A stretch of 64,000 bases of DNA from an uncultured Neomegalonema sp. (GTDB taxonomy: Bacteria; Pseudomonadota; Alphaproteobacteria; Rhodobacterales; Rhodobacteraceae): the NCBI GenBank assembly GCA_938008165.1, contig CALLLP010000009.1, positions 1 to 64,000 of the forward strand. The letters run 5' to 3'. Under the pieces are notes generated by a model. It saw only the letters and a program-made list of their open reading frames with translations, was not told the DNA's origin and did not search any database. The position numbers and the translations under genes are program-made. Of this stretch, positions 15,312 through 24,937 are shown in pieces (the first letter of the stretch is position 1; each line of letters begins with the position of its first letter).

Positions 15312-15869
15312 GCCAAGCCGGTCGCGGATGTGATCGCATTGCTTCAGGCGCTCCGGCCTGCCCGCCCAGAGGGCATCCGAGTCATAGCGCTGGGTGGTAT
15401 CCGACCCGATCCAGGTCACGAAACGATCGATCCGGTCCGGCCCGCCATCGGGCGTATCATCCGTAAAAGGCAGCACGAGACGGGGGAAAGCGTGGAAAAC
15501 CCCCGGATAGAGCATCGGGGTCAGAATCGAGAATGTCGGCATGGCCGTTCGCTCGCTCTCGCGATAGGGGTCGAGCGCCAGCGGATGGCAATGGCGGTCG
15601 AGATTATCCTCCAGATACCGCTTATGCAGGTTTACGCCGATCGCATCCTGCGTTCGTCCCCCATGCAGGCTGACGAAGTGGCGGGATTGCCCCTCGTGCA
15701 ACTCGATAATACTGATATCCGACATCCATTGTCGCCACTCCGACGGCCTGAAATCCGACCGTTTCGGCAAAGCATGTCGCCCCCGCAGATGCTTCCAGAA
15801 AGCAAGCGCGGCAAGGGCTGTATCAGGCAAGGCAACAGCGTCGTTTTTCTGCATAGCACATTCCAGCAT
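15291..15869 (-). CDS. PAS-domain protein (PAS_5 type)
   Basis: 192 residues resembling the short PAS_5 proteins common in alphaproteobacteria: an N-terminal LAFWKHLRGRHALPKRSDFRPSEWRQWMSDISIIEL, then RHFVSLHGGRTQDAIGVNL and a FSILTPMLYPGVFHAFPRLVLPF strand region. No output domain is attached, so it is a stand-alone ligand-sensing or scaffold protein. The start could be 15869 or the methionine at 15854; neither has a strong ribosome-binding site. The 3' end overlaps the convergent ferredoxin gene by 21 bases. Confidence 0.7.
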   Translation of the reverse strand: MLECAMQKNDAVALPDTALAALAFWKHLRGRHALPKRSDFRPSEWRQWMSDISIIELHEGQSRHFVSLHGGRTQDAIGVNLHKRYLEDNLDRHCHPLALDPYRESERTAMPTFSILTPMLYPGVFHAFPRLVLPFTDDTPDGGPDRIDRFVTWIGSDTTQRYDSDALWAGRPERLKQCDHIRDRLGLTVLPA

Positions 15870-16022
15870 TCGACCGGGTAGGCGGGCAGTGTACTAAAAA
15901 TACTTCGCGATTATATTGAGAGAGCCGGGAATATACCGACAATTGAGTCTATCGCCCTCCTTGCCCGGCATCGGGCTTTCCGGTAGCGCGGGATTGTCGC
16001 GTCATACAAGGGGAGAACAGGG

Positions 16023-16625
16023 ATGTTCTGCGTCTTCTTCGAGGTTCAGCCGAAACCGGGTCAGGACGAAGCGTATCTCACGATCGCCGCCGCCATGCGC
16101 AAACAGGTCGAAGCCATCGACGGCTTTCTGGGGGTCGAGCGCTTTCGCGATCTGTCACGCCCCGGCGCGTTTTTGTCCTTTTCCACATGGCGGGACGAGA
16201 AATCGCTGATCCGCTGGCGCATCGACGCAAAACACCATGTTGTGCAGGCGCGGGGCCGCAACGATATTTTCTCGGATTACCGCATCCGCATCGGCGAGAT
16301 GACCGCCGATAGCGATATGCAGACCCCCCCGGCGCAGTTCCGCTATGACGAAACGGAAACCGGCCCCGCAAAATCCATGGTGATGACCGAACACGAAACC
16401 GGCATTCCCGTTCCCGCCCCGAACGCCCTGAGTACCGCCCCCTTCGACAGCGTGACCCGTCCGGGCCGCTCGGCCACGCTGACCGGATGGTCCGACGAAG
16501 CCGCCGCCGCGACCCTCGCCACCCCCCCCGGCAGCCGCGCCCGCCGCTTTCGCATCGTCCGCGACTACACCATGGTCGAGCGCACCGAGGCGCCCCAATA
16601 CTTCCCCGAAATCGCGTTTGCCTAA
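16023..16625 (+). CDS. antibiotic biosynthesis monooxygenase (ABM) domain protein
   Basis: 200 residues. The N-terminal 95 residues form an ABM-type dimeric alpha-beta barrel (MFCVFFEVQPKPGQDEAYL, AIDGFLGVERFRDL, LSFSTWRDEKSLIRWR). The C-terminal half (about 96-200) is a linker plus a second, divergent segment ending in RRFRIVRDYTMVERTEAPQYFPE that may be a degenerate copy. The ABM fold covers heme-degrading and quinol monooxygenases as well as proteins of unknown role, so function is open. Good ribosome-binding site (GGGGAGAACAGGG). The next gene follows after 60 bases on the same strand. Confidence 0.75.
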   Translation: MFCVFFEVQPKPGQDEAYLTIAAAMRKQVEAIDGFLGVERFRDLSRPGAFLSFSTWRDEKSLIRWRIDAKHHVVQARGRNDIFSDYRIRIGEMTADSDMQTPPAQFRYDETETGPAKSMVMTEHETGIPVPAPNALSTAPFDSVTRPGRSATLTGWSDEAAAATLATPPGSRARRFRIVRDYTMVERTEAPQYFPEIAFA

Positions 16626-16685
16626 GGTGCCGCGCAGCCGATATAGCACCCCCTCGAACGCGCAGGAACAAGAGCGAGAAAACCG

Positions 16686-17723
16686 TTGAGCAAGACCAAC
16701 CCCGGACGTTTCTTCGAAGATTTTACCGTGGGGGAGACGCTGGTTCATGCGACCCCGCGCACCGTGACGGAGGGGGACCGGGCGCTTTATACCGCGCTCT
16801 ACCCCACGCGCTTTGCGCTCTATTCTTCGGACCCCTTCGCCCGCGCTTGCGGCCTGCCCGAAAGCCCGCTGGAGGATTTGATCGGGTTTCATGTCGCCTT
16901 TGGCAAGACGGTGCCGGATATATCGCTGAACGCCGTGGCCAATCTGGGCTATGCGCAATGCCTGTTTCTCGCGCCGGTCTATCCCGGCGATACGGTGGCC
17001 ACCACGTCGCAGGTCATCGGCCTCAAGCAGAATTCGAACGGCCGGACCGGCATTGTCTGGGTGCGCTCCACCGCCCGCAATCAGACGGGCGAGGATGTGC
17101 TGACCTGGATACGCTGGGTGATGGTCAAGAAGCGTGACCCCGACAGCCCCGCCCCGGCCGAGACTATCCCCGATCTGGCGACGGCGGTTGCCCCGGAGGC
17201 GCTTGTCCTGCCCGATGAGGGATTCGGCTTTCAGAACTACGATTTCGACCTGGCGGGCGAGCCGTATCGCTTAGACGATTACGAGATCGGCGAAATCATC
17301 GATCATGTCGATGGCGTGACCGTCACCGATCCTGAGCATATGATGGCCACCCGTCTGTGGCAAAATACCTCAAAGGTGCATTTCAATACGGAAATCCGCG
17401 AGGATGGCACGCGCCTGATCTATGGCGGTCATGTCATCAGCCTCGCGCGGGCGCTGTCCTTCAACGGCCTTGCCAATGCACAGATCATCGCCGCGATCAA
17501 TGGGGGCAGCCACGTGAATCCCTGTATCGCGGGGGATACGGTCTATGCCTGGTCCGAAGTGCTGGACAAGGCCGCGCTGGACGTGCCGGGAATCGGGGCG
17601 CTGCGCCTGCGCCTCGTGGCGACCAAAGGCCGGGCCGAGACGCCGCATTTGCGCGGGGATGACGGAAAATATGCCCCCAATGTCCTGCTGGACCTCGATT
17701 ACTGGGCGCTGGTGCCGCGCTGA
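16686..17723 (+). CDS. mch: mesaconyl-CoA hydratase (beta-methylmalyl-CoA dehydratase), ethylmalonyl-CoA pathway
   Basis: 345 residues with two MaoC-like hot-dog domains, the length and layout of Rhodobacter mesaconyl-CoA hydratase. Visible blocks are NPGRFFEDFTVGETLVHATPRTVTEGD, GRTGIVWVRSTARNQTGEDVL and VHFNTEIREDGTRLIYGGHVISLARAL in the second half. It hydrates mesaconyl-CoA to beta-methylmalyl-CoA during acetyl-CoA assimilation without a glyoxylate shunt. The start is TTG at 16686, preceded by AAGAGCGAG. The other pathway genes (ccr, mcl, ecm, mcd) are not in this window. Its presence supports a Rhodobacteraceae origin. Confidence 0.88.
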   Translation: MSKTNPGRFFEDFTVGETLVHATPRTVTEGDRALYTALYPTRFALYSSDPFARACGLPESPLEDLIGFHVAFGKTVPDISLNAVANLGYAQCLFLAPVYPGDTVATTSQVIGLKQNSNGRTGIVWVRSTARNQTGEDVLTWIRWVMVKKRDPDSPAPAETIPDLATAVAPEALVLPDEGFGFQNYDFDLAGEPYRLDDYEIGEIIDHVDGVTVTDPEHMMATRLWQNTSKVHFNTEIREDGTRLIYGGHVISLARALSFNGLANAQIIAAINGGSHVNPCIAGDTVYAWSEVLDKAALDVPGIGALRLRLVATKGRAETPHLRGDDGKYAPNVLLDLDYWALVPR

Positions 17724-17742
17724 GGCCCTTTCATCGCCCCCC

Positions 17743-18786
17743 CTACGACGCCATCGCCTGCCGCGCCTCGGCATAGCTGACCAGTCTGCGGCGGCTTTCG
17801 TCCCAGAGCTGGAGCTTCACGCAGGTCAGGCTTTCCCGCAGCGTCAGGCGGCTGATCTCCCCGAGTTCGGGGTGGTCGTCGAGCACTTCCGTCAGCCGGT
17901 AGAATGGAATCCGGCTGTAGAGATGGTGGACGTGATGGATGCCGATATTCGCGGTCAGCCATTTCAGGGGCTGCGGAAGCACATAATGGGATGACCCATG
18001 CAGCGCGGCCTCATGCACCTGCCAGTCTTCCTGACTGTCCCAATGCGTTTCCTCGAACTGGTGCTGCACATAGAACAGCCAAATCCCCAGCGCCGCTGCG
18101 CCGAGCGTCACCGGCAAGAAGATCGCGAGGAAGGCCACCACGCCGATATACCACGCGATCGCGCCGCCAACGACAAGCATCGAAACATTCGTCCCCATCG
18201 CGCTGATCCAGTAGCGCAGCTCCTTCATATGGCCGAAGGGCAGGCGATTCTCGAAGATATAGACATAGATCGGGCCGATCACGAACAGGGTGACAGGATG
18301 GCGATAGGCGCGATAGGCGAGACGCCCCCAGAGGTCGCGCTCCTGATATTCGCGAACCGTCAGGGTCATCAGATCGCCGGTTCCGCGCTGGTCCAGATTG
18401 CCGGAGGCACCGTGATGAATGGCGTGATTCTTCTTCCAGACTTCATAGGGCGTGACCGTCACGACCCCGATGATCCGGCCAACCCAGTCATTCGCCCGCT
18501 TATCGCGGAAAAAGGCCATATGGCCGCAATCATGCTGGATCAGGAACAACCGGACCAGAAAGAACGCGGCGATGACCGAGACCGGCAGGCTCAGCCAGAA
18601 ACTGACGGTATAGGCTTGATATGATACAATCCAGAGCATGACGAACGGAACCGCCGTGATGGCGATTTCGTAATAGCTGCGCCAGAGAATCGGTTCGCGA
18701 TATTTAGATAAAACCCTGAGCCAGTCGCGGGCGGGCTTTTCGGATTCAGGGGCGGTTTCACTTTGGCTCTGACGTAGGGCGCTCAT
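17743..18786 (-). CDS. membrane fatty acid desaturase
   Basis: 347 residues with four or more membrane segments and the three histidine boxes of acyl desaturases: HDCGH, HAIHHGASGNLDQRG and HHVHHL, the last preceded by QHQFEETHW. These bind the di-iron centre that inserts a double bond into membrane acyl chains. The HDCGH/GNLDxRGTGD pattern is that of the delta-12/omega-6 type group found in many alphaproteobacteria. The upstream region carries a TAATCGATTA dyad at 18869-18878. It is convergent with the mch gene. Exact regiospecificity is not predictable. Confidence 0.88.
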   Translation of the reverse strand: MSALRQSQSETAPESEKPARDWLRVLSKYREPILWRSYYEIAITAVPFVMLWIVSYQAYTVSFWLSLPVSVIAAFFLVRLFLIQHDCGHMAFFRDKRANDWVGRIIGVVTVTPYEVWKKNHAIHHGASGNLDQRGTGDLMTLTVREYQERDLWGRLAYRAYRHPVTLFVIGPIYVYIFENRLPFGHMKELRYWISAMGTNVSMLVVGGAIAWYIGVVAFLAIFLPVTLGAAALGIWLFYVQHQFEETHWDSQEDWQVHEAALHGSSHYVLPQPLKWLTANIGIHHVHHLYSRIPFYRLTEVLDDHPELGEISRLTLRESLTCVKLQLWDESRRRLVSYAEARQAMAS

Positions 18787-19265
18787 GGATCGGGGAACCT
18801 TTTCAAGGGAACGATCGGATGGCGCATACAGAACACGAAGTTTGGCCCTAGTACAACGCCATTTGCTTAATCGATTAGCGTTCTTATCTGTCGAAATAGG
18901 GTAAATGGAGGCTTAATGCCGAGGCGCGACCATAGAAGCACGCAATCGATATAACCCTGCGTCACCTTGCCCCGGTATCGGCACCGCCCATCATGGCGCC
19001 CATGCCCGCATCACCGCGCATCGGAGCGGTGCCCCCCTCTCGCGTGGTCCCTTGAGAAATCCGGCGTTCTATGGTATAGCTTTTATGTCACTCACCGTTG
19101 ACTGAACGAAACTTGTCGCGCTGGTACGGCGAAATTGCCGGTACTGGTTTTCTTTTTTGCGCGATGCAGGTATCAGACGTGTCTTTTTATGGCACATCTC
19201 GCCCTATACGTTCGTCAACAAGGCGTGAAGGCAACGGTATAAACAACGTCGGAGACAAAAGAACG
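18787..19265. other. 479-base divergent intergenic region with a candidate operator and micro-ORF
   Basis: Gap between the desaturase (minus) and carD (plus). It holds a 10-base dyad TAATCGATTA near 18869-18878 close to the desaturase start. On the minus strand at 18962-19021 lies a possible 19-residue frame (MRGDAGMGAMMGGADTGAR) with an AGGGGGG ribosome-binding sequence ten bases upstream; it is rich in Met and Gly and may be a leader peptide or chance. A TTGACT at 19098-19103 could belong to the carD promoter. Nothing else is supported. Confidence 0.35.
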
Positions 19266-19778
19266 ATGGCAAAATCTTCAAAATCCGCCTCTTTTCGCGC
19301 CAATGAATACATCGTCTATCCCGCCCATGGCGTCGGTCGGATCACGTCGATTGAAGAACAGGAAATCGCCGGGGCGCGGTTGGAGTTGTTCGTCATTTCT
19401 TTCGAAAAGGACAAGCTGACCCTGCGCGTTCCCACGGCGAAGGCGAAAAGCTGCGGTATGCGCCCGCTATCGGACAAGACCACCGTTACGAAGGCCCTCG
19501 ACACCCTGCAGGGGCGAGCGCGGGTAAAGCGTGTTATGTGGTCGCGCCGCGCACAGGAATACGAACAGAAGATCAATTCCGGCGATCTCGTCTCCATCGC
19601 CGAAGTCGTTCGCGACCTGCACCGCGCCGAAGACCAGCCAGAGCAATCCTATTCCGAACGCCAGCTTTATGAAGCGGCCTTCGAGCGCCTCGCCCGCGAG
19701 GTCGCCATGGTCGAGAAGATCGAGGAAAAAGCCGCGGTCGAGCGCCTCTCCGACGTTCTCATCAAGCGCGCAGCGTAA
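19266..19778 (+). CDS. CarD family transcriptional regulator
   Basis: 170 residues. The N-terminal RNA-polymerase-interacting Tudor-like domain is seen in FRANEYIVYPAHGVGRITSIEEQEIAGARLELFVISFEKDKLTLRVP. The helical C-terminal DNA-binding domain contains VMWSRRAQEYEQKINSGDLVSIAEVVRDL. CarD/CdnL proteins bind RNA polymerase beta and stabilise open complexes, often at rRNA and ribosomal promoters. I chose the MAKSSK start at 19266 after GGAGACAAAAG; an upstream in-frame ATG at 19098 adds 56 unrelated residues. rpmG follows on the same strand 130 bases downstream. Confidence 0.92.
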   Translation: MAKSSKSASFRANEYIVYPAHGVGRITSIEEQEIAGARLELFVISFEKDKLTLRVPTAKAKSCGMRPLSDKTTVTKALDTLQGRARVKRVMWSRRAQEYEQKINSGDLVSIAEVVRDLHRAEDQPEQSYSERQLYEAAFERLAREVAMVEKIEEKAAVERLSDVLIKRAA

Positions 19779-19908
19779 TCGCACAGGCCGATATCCCGTG
19801 ACGGGGCATCGGCACCCCCCTTGACTTGCACCGCGTTCAGGCGCTAGGAGCACGCGGTAAATCCGCTGGCCCCGCTACGCGGTTGTTTCACTCTTTCGGA
19901 GATGCCCG

Positions 19909-20076
19909 ATGGCCAAGCCGACGACAATCAAGATTCGCCTCAACTCGACGGCGGGAACCGGGTTCTTTTACGTCACCCGCAAAAACGCCCGCACGATGAC
20001 CGAAAAGATGTCGGTCCGTAAATACGATCCCGTCGCGCGCAAGCATGTGGAATTCAAGGAAGGCAAGATCAAGTAG
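19909..20076 (+). CDS. rpmG: 50S ribosomal protein L33
   Basis: 55 residues, [20 protein letters not shown] through [19 protein letters not shown] and a C-terminal KEGKIK, matching the zinc-free (C-) form of L33: the CxxC pairs of zinc-binding paralogues are absent. It is a small component of the large ribosomal subunit. Length is typical. A strong intrinsic terminator follows 28 bases after the stop. Ribosome-binding region TCGGAGATGCCCG precedes the start. Confidence 0.95.
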   Translation: MAKPTTIKIRLNSTAGTGFFYVTRKNARTMTEKMSVRKYDPVARKHVEFKEGKIK

Positions 20077-20103
20077 CCTTTTTTCGGTCCTTGAACTGTC
20101 ATG

Positions 20104-20135
20104 AAAAGCGGTCCCTTACCGGGGACCGCTTTTTT
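20104..20135 (+). terminator. intrinsic terminator of rpmG
   Basis: AAAAGCGGTCCC (20104-20115) pairs with GGGACCGCTTTT (20122 onward) across a six-base loop, then a run of six T. The A-run on the 5' side makes it potentially bidirectional. It ends the carD-rpmG region. Confidence 0.92.
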
Positions 20136-20490
20136 CGTTGGACCCACAGCATCTATCGGGATGCTCTCCCATGTTATTCTATCGGCCCAAAGTCATCGAC
20201 ACCCGCAATACTTGCGACTCAATTGATCGCACTTGATCATCAGCGCTTTCATTTTAACGCCGAAAAGAATGACACGCCTCCCAATTGCCCCCTAACATTC
20301 AAATTCAACCCTAAGAAAAACACATTAAATCAACGTCTTATTTTACATTTCTCGAATTTCCGGTACTTTATGAATGCCCGATTACATTTAGGGTTTCTGT
20401 TTGCTGTACATTGCAATATTCAGGTTTTGGTAATGCCTATGGTTGATGGTTAAGTCTCGTTTACTAAAGTGATAATGACGTCACACAAAG
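20136..20490. other. AT-rich gap upstream of the REC-kinase gene
   Basis: About 355 bases, clearly more AT-rich than the rest of the window between roughly 20160 and 20480. It contains no convincing gene: the only plus-strand frame of size runs through the rpmG terminator. TGACGTCA, an eight-base palindrome, is at 20476-20483 just before the kinase start. TTGATC repeats occur near 20220-20240 but do not make an FNR-type TTGAT-N4-ATCAA site. An unrecognised small RNA or a long promoter region is possible. Confidence 0.35.
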
Positions 20491-21771
<1,281 letters not shown>

Positions 21772-21871
21772 CGCCCGTCCGACATGCATGTCGCAAACGG
21801 GCGAGCGACGCTGCGAGTCATCCGTTTCAATAACCCTGCCTGTCGTTTCCATACGGAAGCCTTTTGCGTCC

Positions 21872-23104
21872 ATGCGCGTCATCATCTCCTTCGCCGCGTT
21901 GTTTCTCTCGATTGCCTTCGTGCAATTGGGGGCGGGCACGCTCAGTCCACTCGATGCCCTGTCGGGGCGGGCGCTGGGATTCTCGACCCGTGAGATCGGG
22001 TTGCTGGGATCGGCCCATTTTGTCGGCTTTATCGGCGGATGCATCCTCACACCCGCCATCATGGCACGGGTCGGGCATAGCCGCGCCTTCGCCGTCTTTG
22101 CCGCAATGGGAACGATCAGTGCCCTGCTACATCCTGTTTTCGAGAGCGCGCAGGTCTGGGCGATCTTGCGCATTGCGACCGGGGCGACGGTTGCCGGGGC
22201 CTATACGGTGGTCGAAAGCTGGTTACAGGCCAAGGCGACCAACGAGAACCGGGGGCGGGTTTCCAGCGTCTATCGCGTTGTCGATCTGACCGCCTCGCTG
22301 GGGGCGCAGGTGATGATCGCGGGGTTGGAGCCTGCGGCCTATGTTTCCTACAATATCATCGCCTGTTTCCTGTGCCTGTCCCTCTTGCCCCTGACGCTGA
22401 CGACGGCAAAAGCGCCGCCCTCGCCGACGACGCCGAAGCTGCGTGTCTTGAAGGCGGTTCGCCTGTCTCCGCTGGGGGCGGCGGGGGTGGTGACGGTGGG
22501 TCTGTCCACCTCCAGCTTTCGGATGGTCGGGCCGCTCTATGGCGATGTGAACGGGCTGGTGCCCAGCCAGATCGGCCTGTTCCTCGCGGCGGCTGTACTG
22601 GGCGGAGCGTTGGCGCAGCCGGTGATGGGCTATGTCTCCGACCGCTTTGACCGGCGCAAGATCCTGATCGTCGTCTCAATGCTGGCGCTGGCCTCCTGCG
22701 CCTTTTTCGTGACCCGGCCCACAGTGCAGAGTTTTTCGGAATTGCTGACCGCCTCATTCCTGTTCGGGGCGTCTTCCTTTCCGCTTTATTCGGTCAGTGC
22801 GGCCCATGCGAACGATTATGCAGAGGCGGATTTTGTGGTCGAGCTGAATGCCTCATTGGTGATGATGTATGGCATCGGGGCGGTGGTCTCGCCGCTGCTG
22901 GCCTCGGAGTTGATCGAGCGATTCGGCCCGGCGGCGATGTTCGCGTATATCGGCACGGCTCATGCGGCGCTGATGATCTTCGGGATCTGGCGCATGACGC
23001 GCAGGCCGTTGAGCGCCATCAAGACGCCCCATACCTATCGCCCGCGCACCTCGATGCGGCTGGAGAAACTGCTCTCCCGGCGCAATGGGCGGTCATCGTC
23101 CTAG
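21872..23104 (+). CDS. MFS transporter (YcaD-like)
   Basis: 410 residues with about twelve hydrophobic segments. The MFS loop motif after helix 2 appears as RVGHSRAFAVFA, and the inter-half repeat as YVSDRFDRRKILI. The N-terminal part (FLSIAFVQLGAGTLSPLDALSGRALGFST) and VVESWLQAKATNENRGRVSS match the YcaD/sugar-type subgroup that lacks a known substrate. I chose MRVIIS at 21872 as start; the frame extends upstream to 21788 with non-membrane residues. The stop overlaps the convergent aldo/keto reductase stop by four bases. Confidence 0.87.
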   Translation: MRVIISFAALFLSIAFVQLGAGTLSPLDALSGRALGFSTREIGLLGSAHFVGFIGGCILTPAIMARVGHSRAFAVFAAMGTISALLHPVFESAQVWAILRIATGATVAGAYTVVESWLQAKATNENRGRVSSVYRVVDLTASLGAQVMIAGLEPAAYVSYNIIACFLCLSLLPLTLTTAKAPPSPTTPKLRVLKAVRLSPLGAAGVVTVGLSTSSFRMVGPLYGDVNGLVPSQIGLFLAAAVLGGALAQPVMGYVSDRFDRRKILIVVSMLALASCAFFVTRPTVQSFSELLTASFLFGASSFPLYSVSAAHANDYAEADFVVELNASLVMMYGIGAVVSPLLASELIERFGPAAMFAYIGTAHAALMIFGIWRMTRRPLSAIKTPHTYRPRTSMRLEKLLSRRNGRSSS

Positions 23105-24072
23105 CCCTGCTCCTCCAGCCGGTCGGTGGCGGGGGGCGGTGTGCGCGACAAGGCGGAGATTTCGTCGCGCAGGGCGTCGGTCATCTCGACATCAACCGAA
23201 TCGAGCGATGGCTGTAACTGTTCCAGCGACCGCGCGCCGATGATCGGGCAGGTCACATCCGGATGCGCCCCCGCCCAGGCCACCGCAAGCGATACGGGAT
23301 GCACGCCCCGCACTTTTGCAAATGCGGTGAAACGCGCGGCGACGTCGTAGACCCAGTCTTCGCCATAGCGCTTGGCATATTCGGGATTGGTGACGATCCG
23401 GGCGCCATCGGGGCGGGTATCGGGACCGTATTTTCCGCTCAGCAATCCGCCCCCAACCGGCGAATAGGGCATCACGGCCAGCCCTTCGGCCCGCGCGAGA
23501 GGCAGGATCTCGGATTCAACCTGCCGCTTGACCAGCGAATACATCGGCTGGATCACATCGAAGCGCGGCCATCCCCTGCGCGCCGAAAGGCCAAGCCCGG
23601 TCGCGATCTGCCACGCCGCGTAATTGCTGGCCCCCAGATACAGAACCTTGCCATCGGAGACGAGCTTGTCGAGCGCGCGCAGCGTTTCCTCCAGCGGCAC
23701 AGCGGCATCCCAGCGGTGCATGAACAGAATGTCGAGCCGATCTGTGCCCAGCCGCCGAAGCGAATTTTCCACCGCGCGCAGGATATGCCGCCGATTCGCA
23801 CCCCGCGCATTCACATCATCGCCCATGGGCACAAAACATTTCGACGTGACGACCAACTCGTCCCGCTCATGGGCCATCAAGCGACCCAAGATCCCCTCGG
23901 CCGCCCCGCGCGTATAGCCATCGGCGCAATCGAAGAAATTGATCCCCCGCTCGCGGCAAGCGGCATACATCCGGGCAGATTCGCCCTCATCGGCATCGCC
24001 CCCAAAGGACATGGTGCCAAAGCATAAGGACGATACCTGCACGCCGGTGCGGCCAAGGGGGACATAACGCAT
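23101..24072 (-). CDS. aldo/keto reductase
   Basis: 323 residues of the AKR TIM-barrel family (Tas/YajO-like). Marks seen: MRYVPLGRTGVQVSSLCFGTMSFG at the N-terminus, INFFDCADGYTRGAAEGILG carrying the catalytic Asp and Tyr, VVTSKCF with the catalytic Lys, and DILFMHRWD with a His. NADPH-binding residues lie in PIIGARSLEQLQ. Such enzymes reduce aldehydes and ketones; substrate unknown. Start at 24072 follows ACGGAGCATCCC; a longer frame to 24294 has no family similarity in its extra part. It diverges from the next gene. Confidence 0.9.
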   Translation of the reverse strand: MRYVPLGRTGVQVSSLCFGTMSFGGDADEGESARMYAACRERGINFFDCADGYTRGAAEGILGRLMAHERDELVVTSKCFVPMGDDVNARGANRRHILRAVENSLRRLGTDRLDILFMHRWDAAVPLEETLRALDKLVSDGKVLYLGASNYAAWQIATGLGLSARRGWPRFDVIQPMYSLVKRQVESEILPLARAEGLAVMPYSPVGGGLLSGKYGPDTRPDGARIVTNPEYAKRYGEDWVYDVAARFTAFAKVRGVHPVSLAVAWAGAHPDVTCPIIGARSLEQLQPSLDSVDVEMTDALRDEISALSRTPPPATDRLEEQG

Positions 24073-24244
24073 GGGATGCTCCGTATGATGACGCATAACA
24101 GACTTAGCCCATGACCGTAACAGGGTGCCACCGGCTCGAAAGGGGCAAGGCCACCACCCCAACGCAGTTTGGTGGCGCCTGTCCCAAAGAATCGATAAGG
24201 CATCCGGGCGAAAGACAGTGCAACCGAAATCAGGACATGACCCC

Positions 24245-24631
24245 ATGGCGACATTCGACGAAGATCTGTTCCTCAAAGGGCTGGAACAGCGCAAGGCGAC
24301 ACTCGGTGCCGATTATGTGGAGAAGAATCTGGCGGCAGCGGATGACTTCACCCGGCCCTTTCAGGAGGCGATGACAGCCTGGTGCTGGGGGTTCGGCTGG
24401 GGCGATGATGTCATCGACGCCAAGACACGCAGCATGATGAACCTGTCGATGATCGGCGCATTGGGCAAGATGTCCGAATGGGAAATCCATTGCCGGGGCG
24501 CGATCAAAAACGGGGTGAGCCAAGAAGAAATCCGCGCGATCATCCACGTGATCGGCATCTATTGCGGCGTCCCCCAAGCGCTCGAATGCTTTCGCGTCGC
24601 AAAAAAAGTGCTGGCCGAGCAAGAAGCATAG
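24245..24631 (+). CDS. carboxymuconolactone decarboxylase family protein
   Basis: 128 residues resembling 4-carboxymuconolactone decarboxylase (PcaC) in size and helical layout: KATLGADYVEKNLAAADDFTRPFQE, TRSMMNLSMIGALGKMSEWEIHCRGAIKNGVSQEEIRAIIHVIGIYCGVP. The CxxC pair of peroxidase-type AhpD proteins is absent, and W-x-W-G-F-G-W replaces the usual WG[RK] segment of true PcaC. No other protocatechuate genes are nearby, so assignment stops at family level. Start at MATFDE with AGGACATGACCCC upstream; a longer frame to 24125 is unsupported. Confidence 0.83.
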   Translation: MATFDEDLFLKGLEQRKATLGADYVEKNLAAADDFTRPFQEAMTAWCWGFGWGDDVIDAKTRSMMNLSMIGALGKMSEWEIHCRGAIKNGVSQEEIRAIIHVIGIYCGVPQALECFRVAKKVLAEQEA

Positions 24632-24937
24632 CCCCCGCGTTGTATCGGCGCGGCCTTGCGCTTTTGCCTTCTGCAAGTCGTGATCCCGGCAAGAAGTTGA
24701 GCCGGGTATCGTGCATCCTCTTGCCCGCGCGGCTCTTTGCCGTTATAGACCGCGCCGCTGTCGTGGTGGCGACGGGTCAGCCCTAGACCGATTCGCGCGG
24801 GCGCGAGGGATCATCCCCTCGGCCAGCGTTTTTTGCGTATTCGGGCATCCCAAACCATCCGTCATCGTAATCTTTGGGTCAAGACCGCCGGAGACAACCG
24901 GCTGGCCAGCAACAGACGTTTTAGGAGCTAAACCTTA
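24632..24937. other. rpsA leader/intergenic region
   Basis: 306 bases. Two hairpin-forming segments stand out: CCCGGC at about 24685-24690 with GCCGGG at about 24701-24706, and GCCGG with CCGGC around 24889-24904, just ahead of the rpsA ribosome-binding site TTAGGAGC. The second could be a leader structure involved in S1 autoregulation; this is inference. cmk, which often precedes rpsA, is absent. No small gene supported. Confidence 0.4.

Noticed and set aside
20218..20242. FNR/CRP-like TTGATC repeats
   Set aside because: The two copies are direct and wrongly spaced; no TTGAT-N4-ATCAA dyad is present.
20091..20453. 120-codon plus-strand frame after rpmG
   Set aside because: It runs through the rpmG terminator, lacks a ribosome-binding site and shows no domain.
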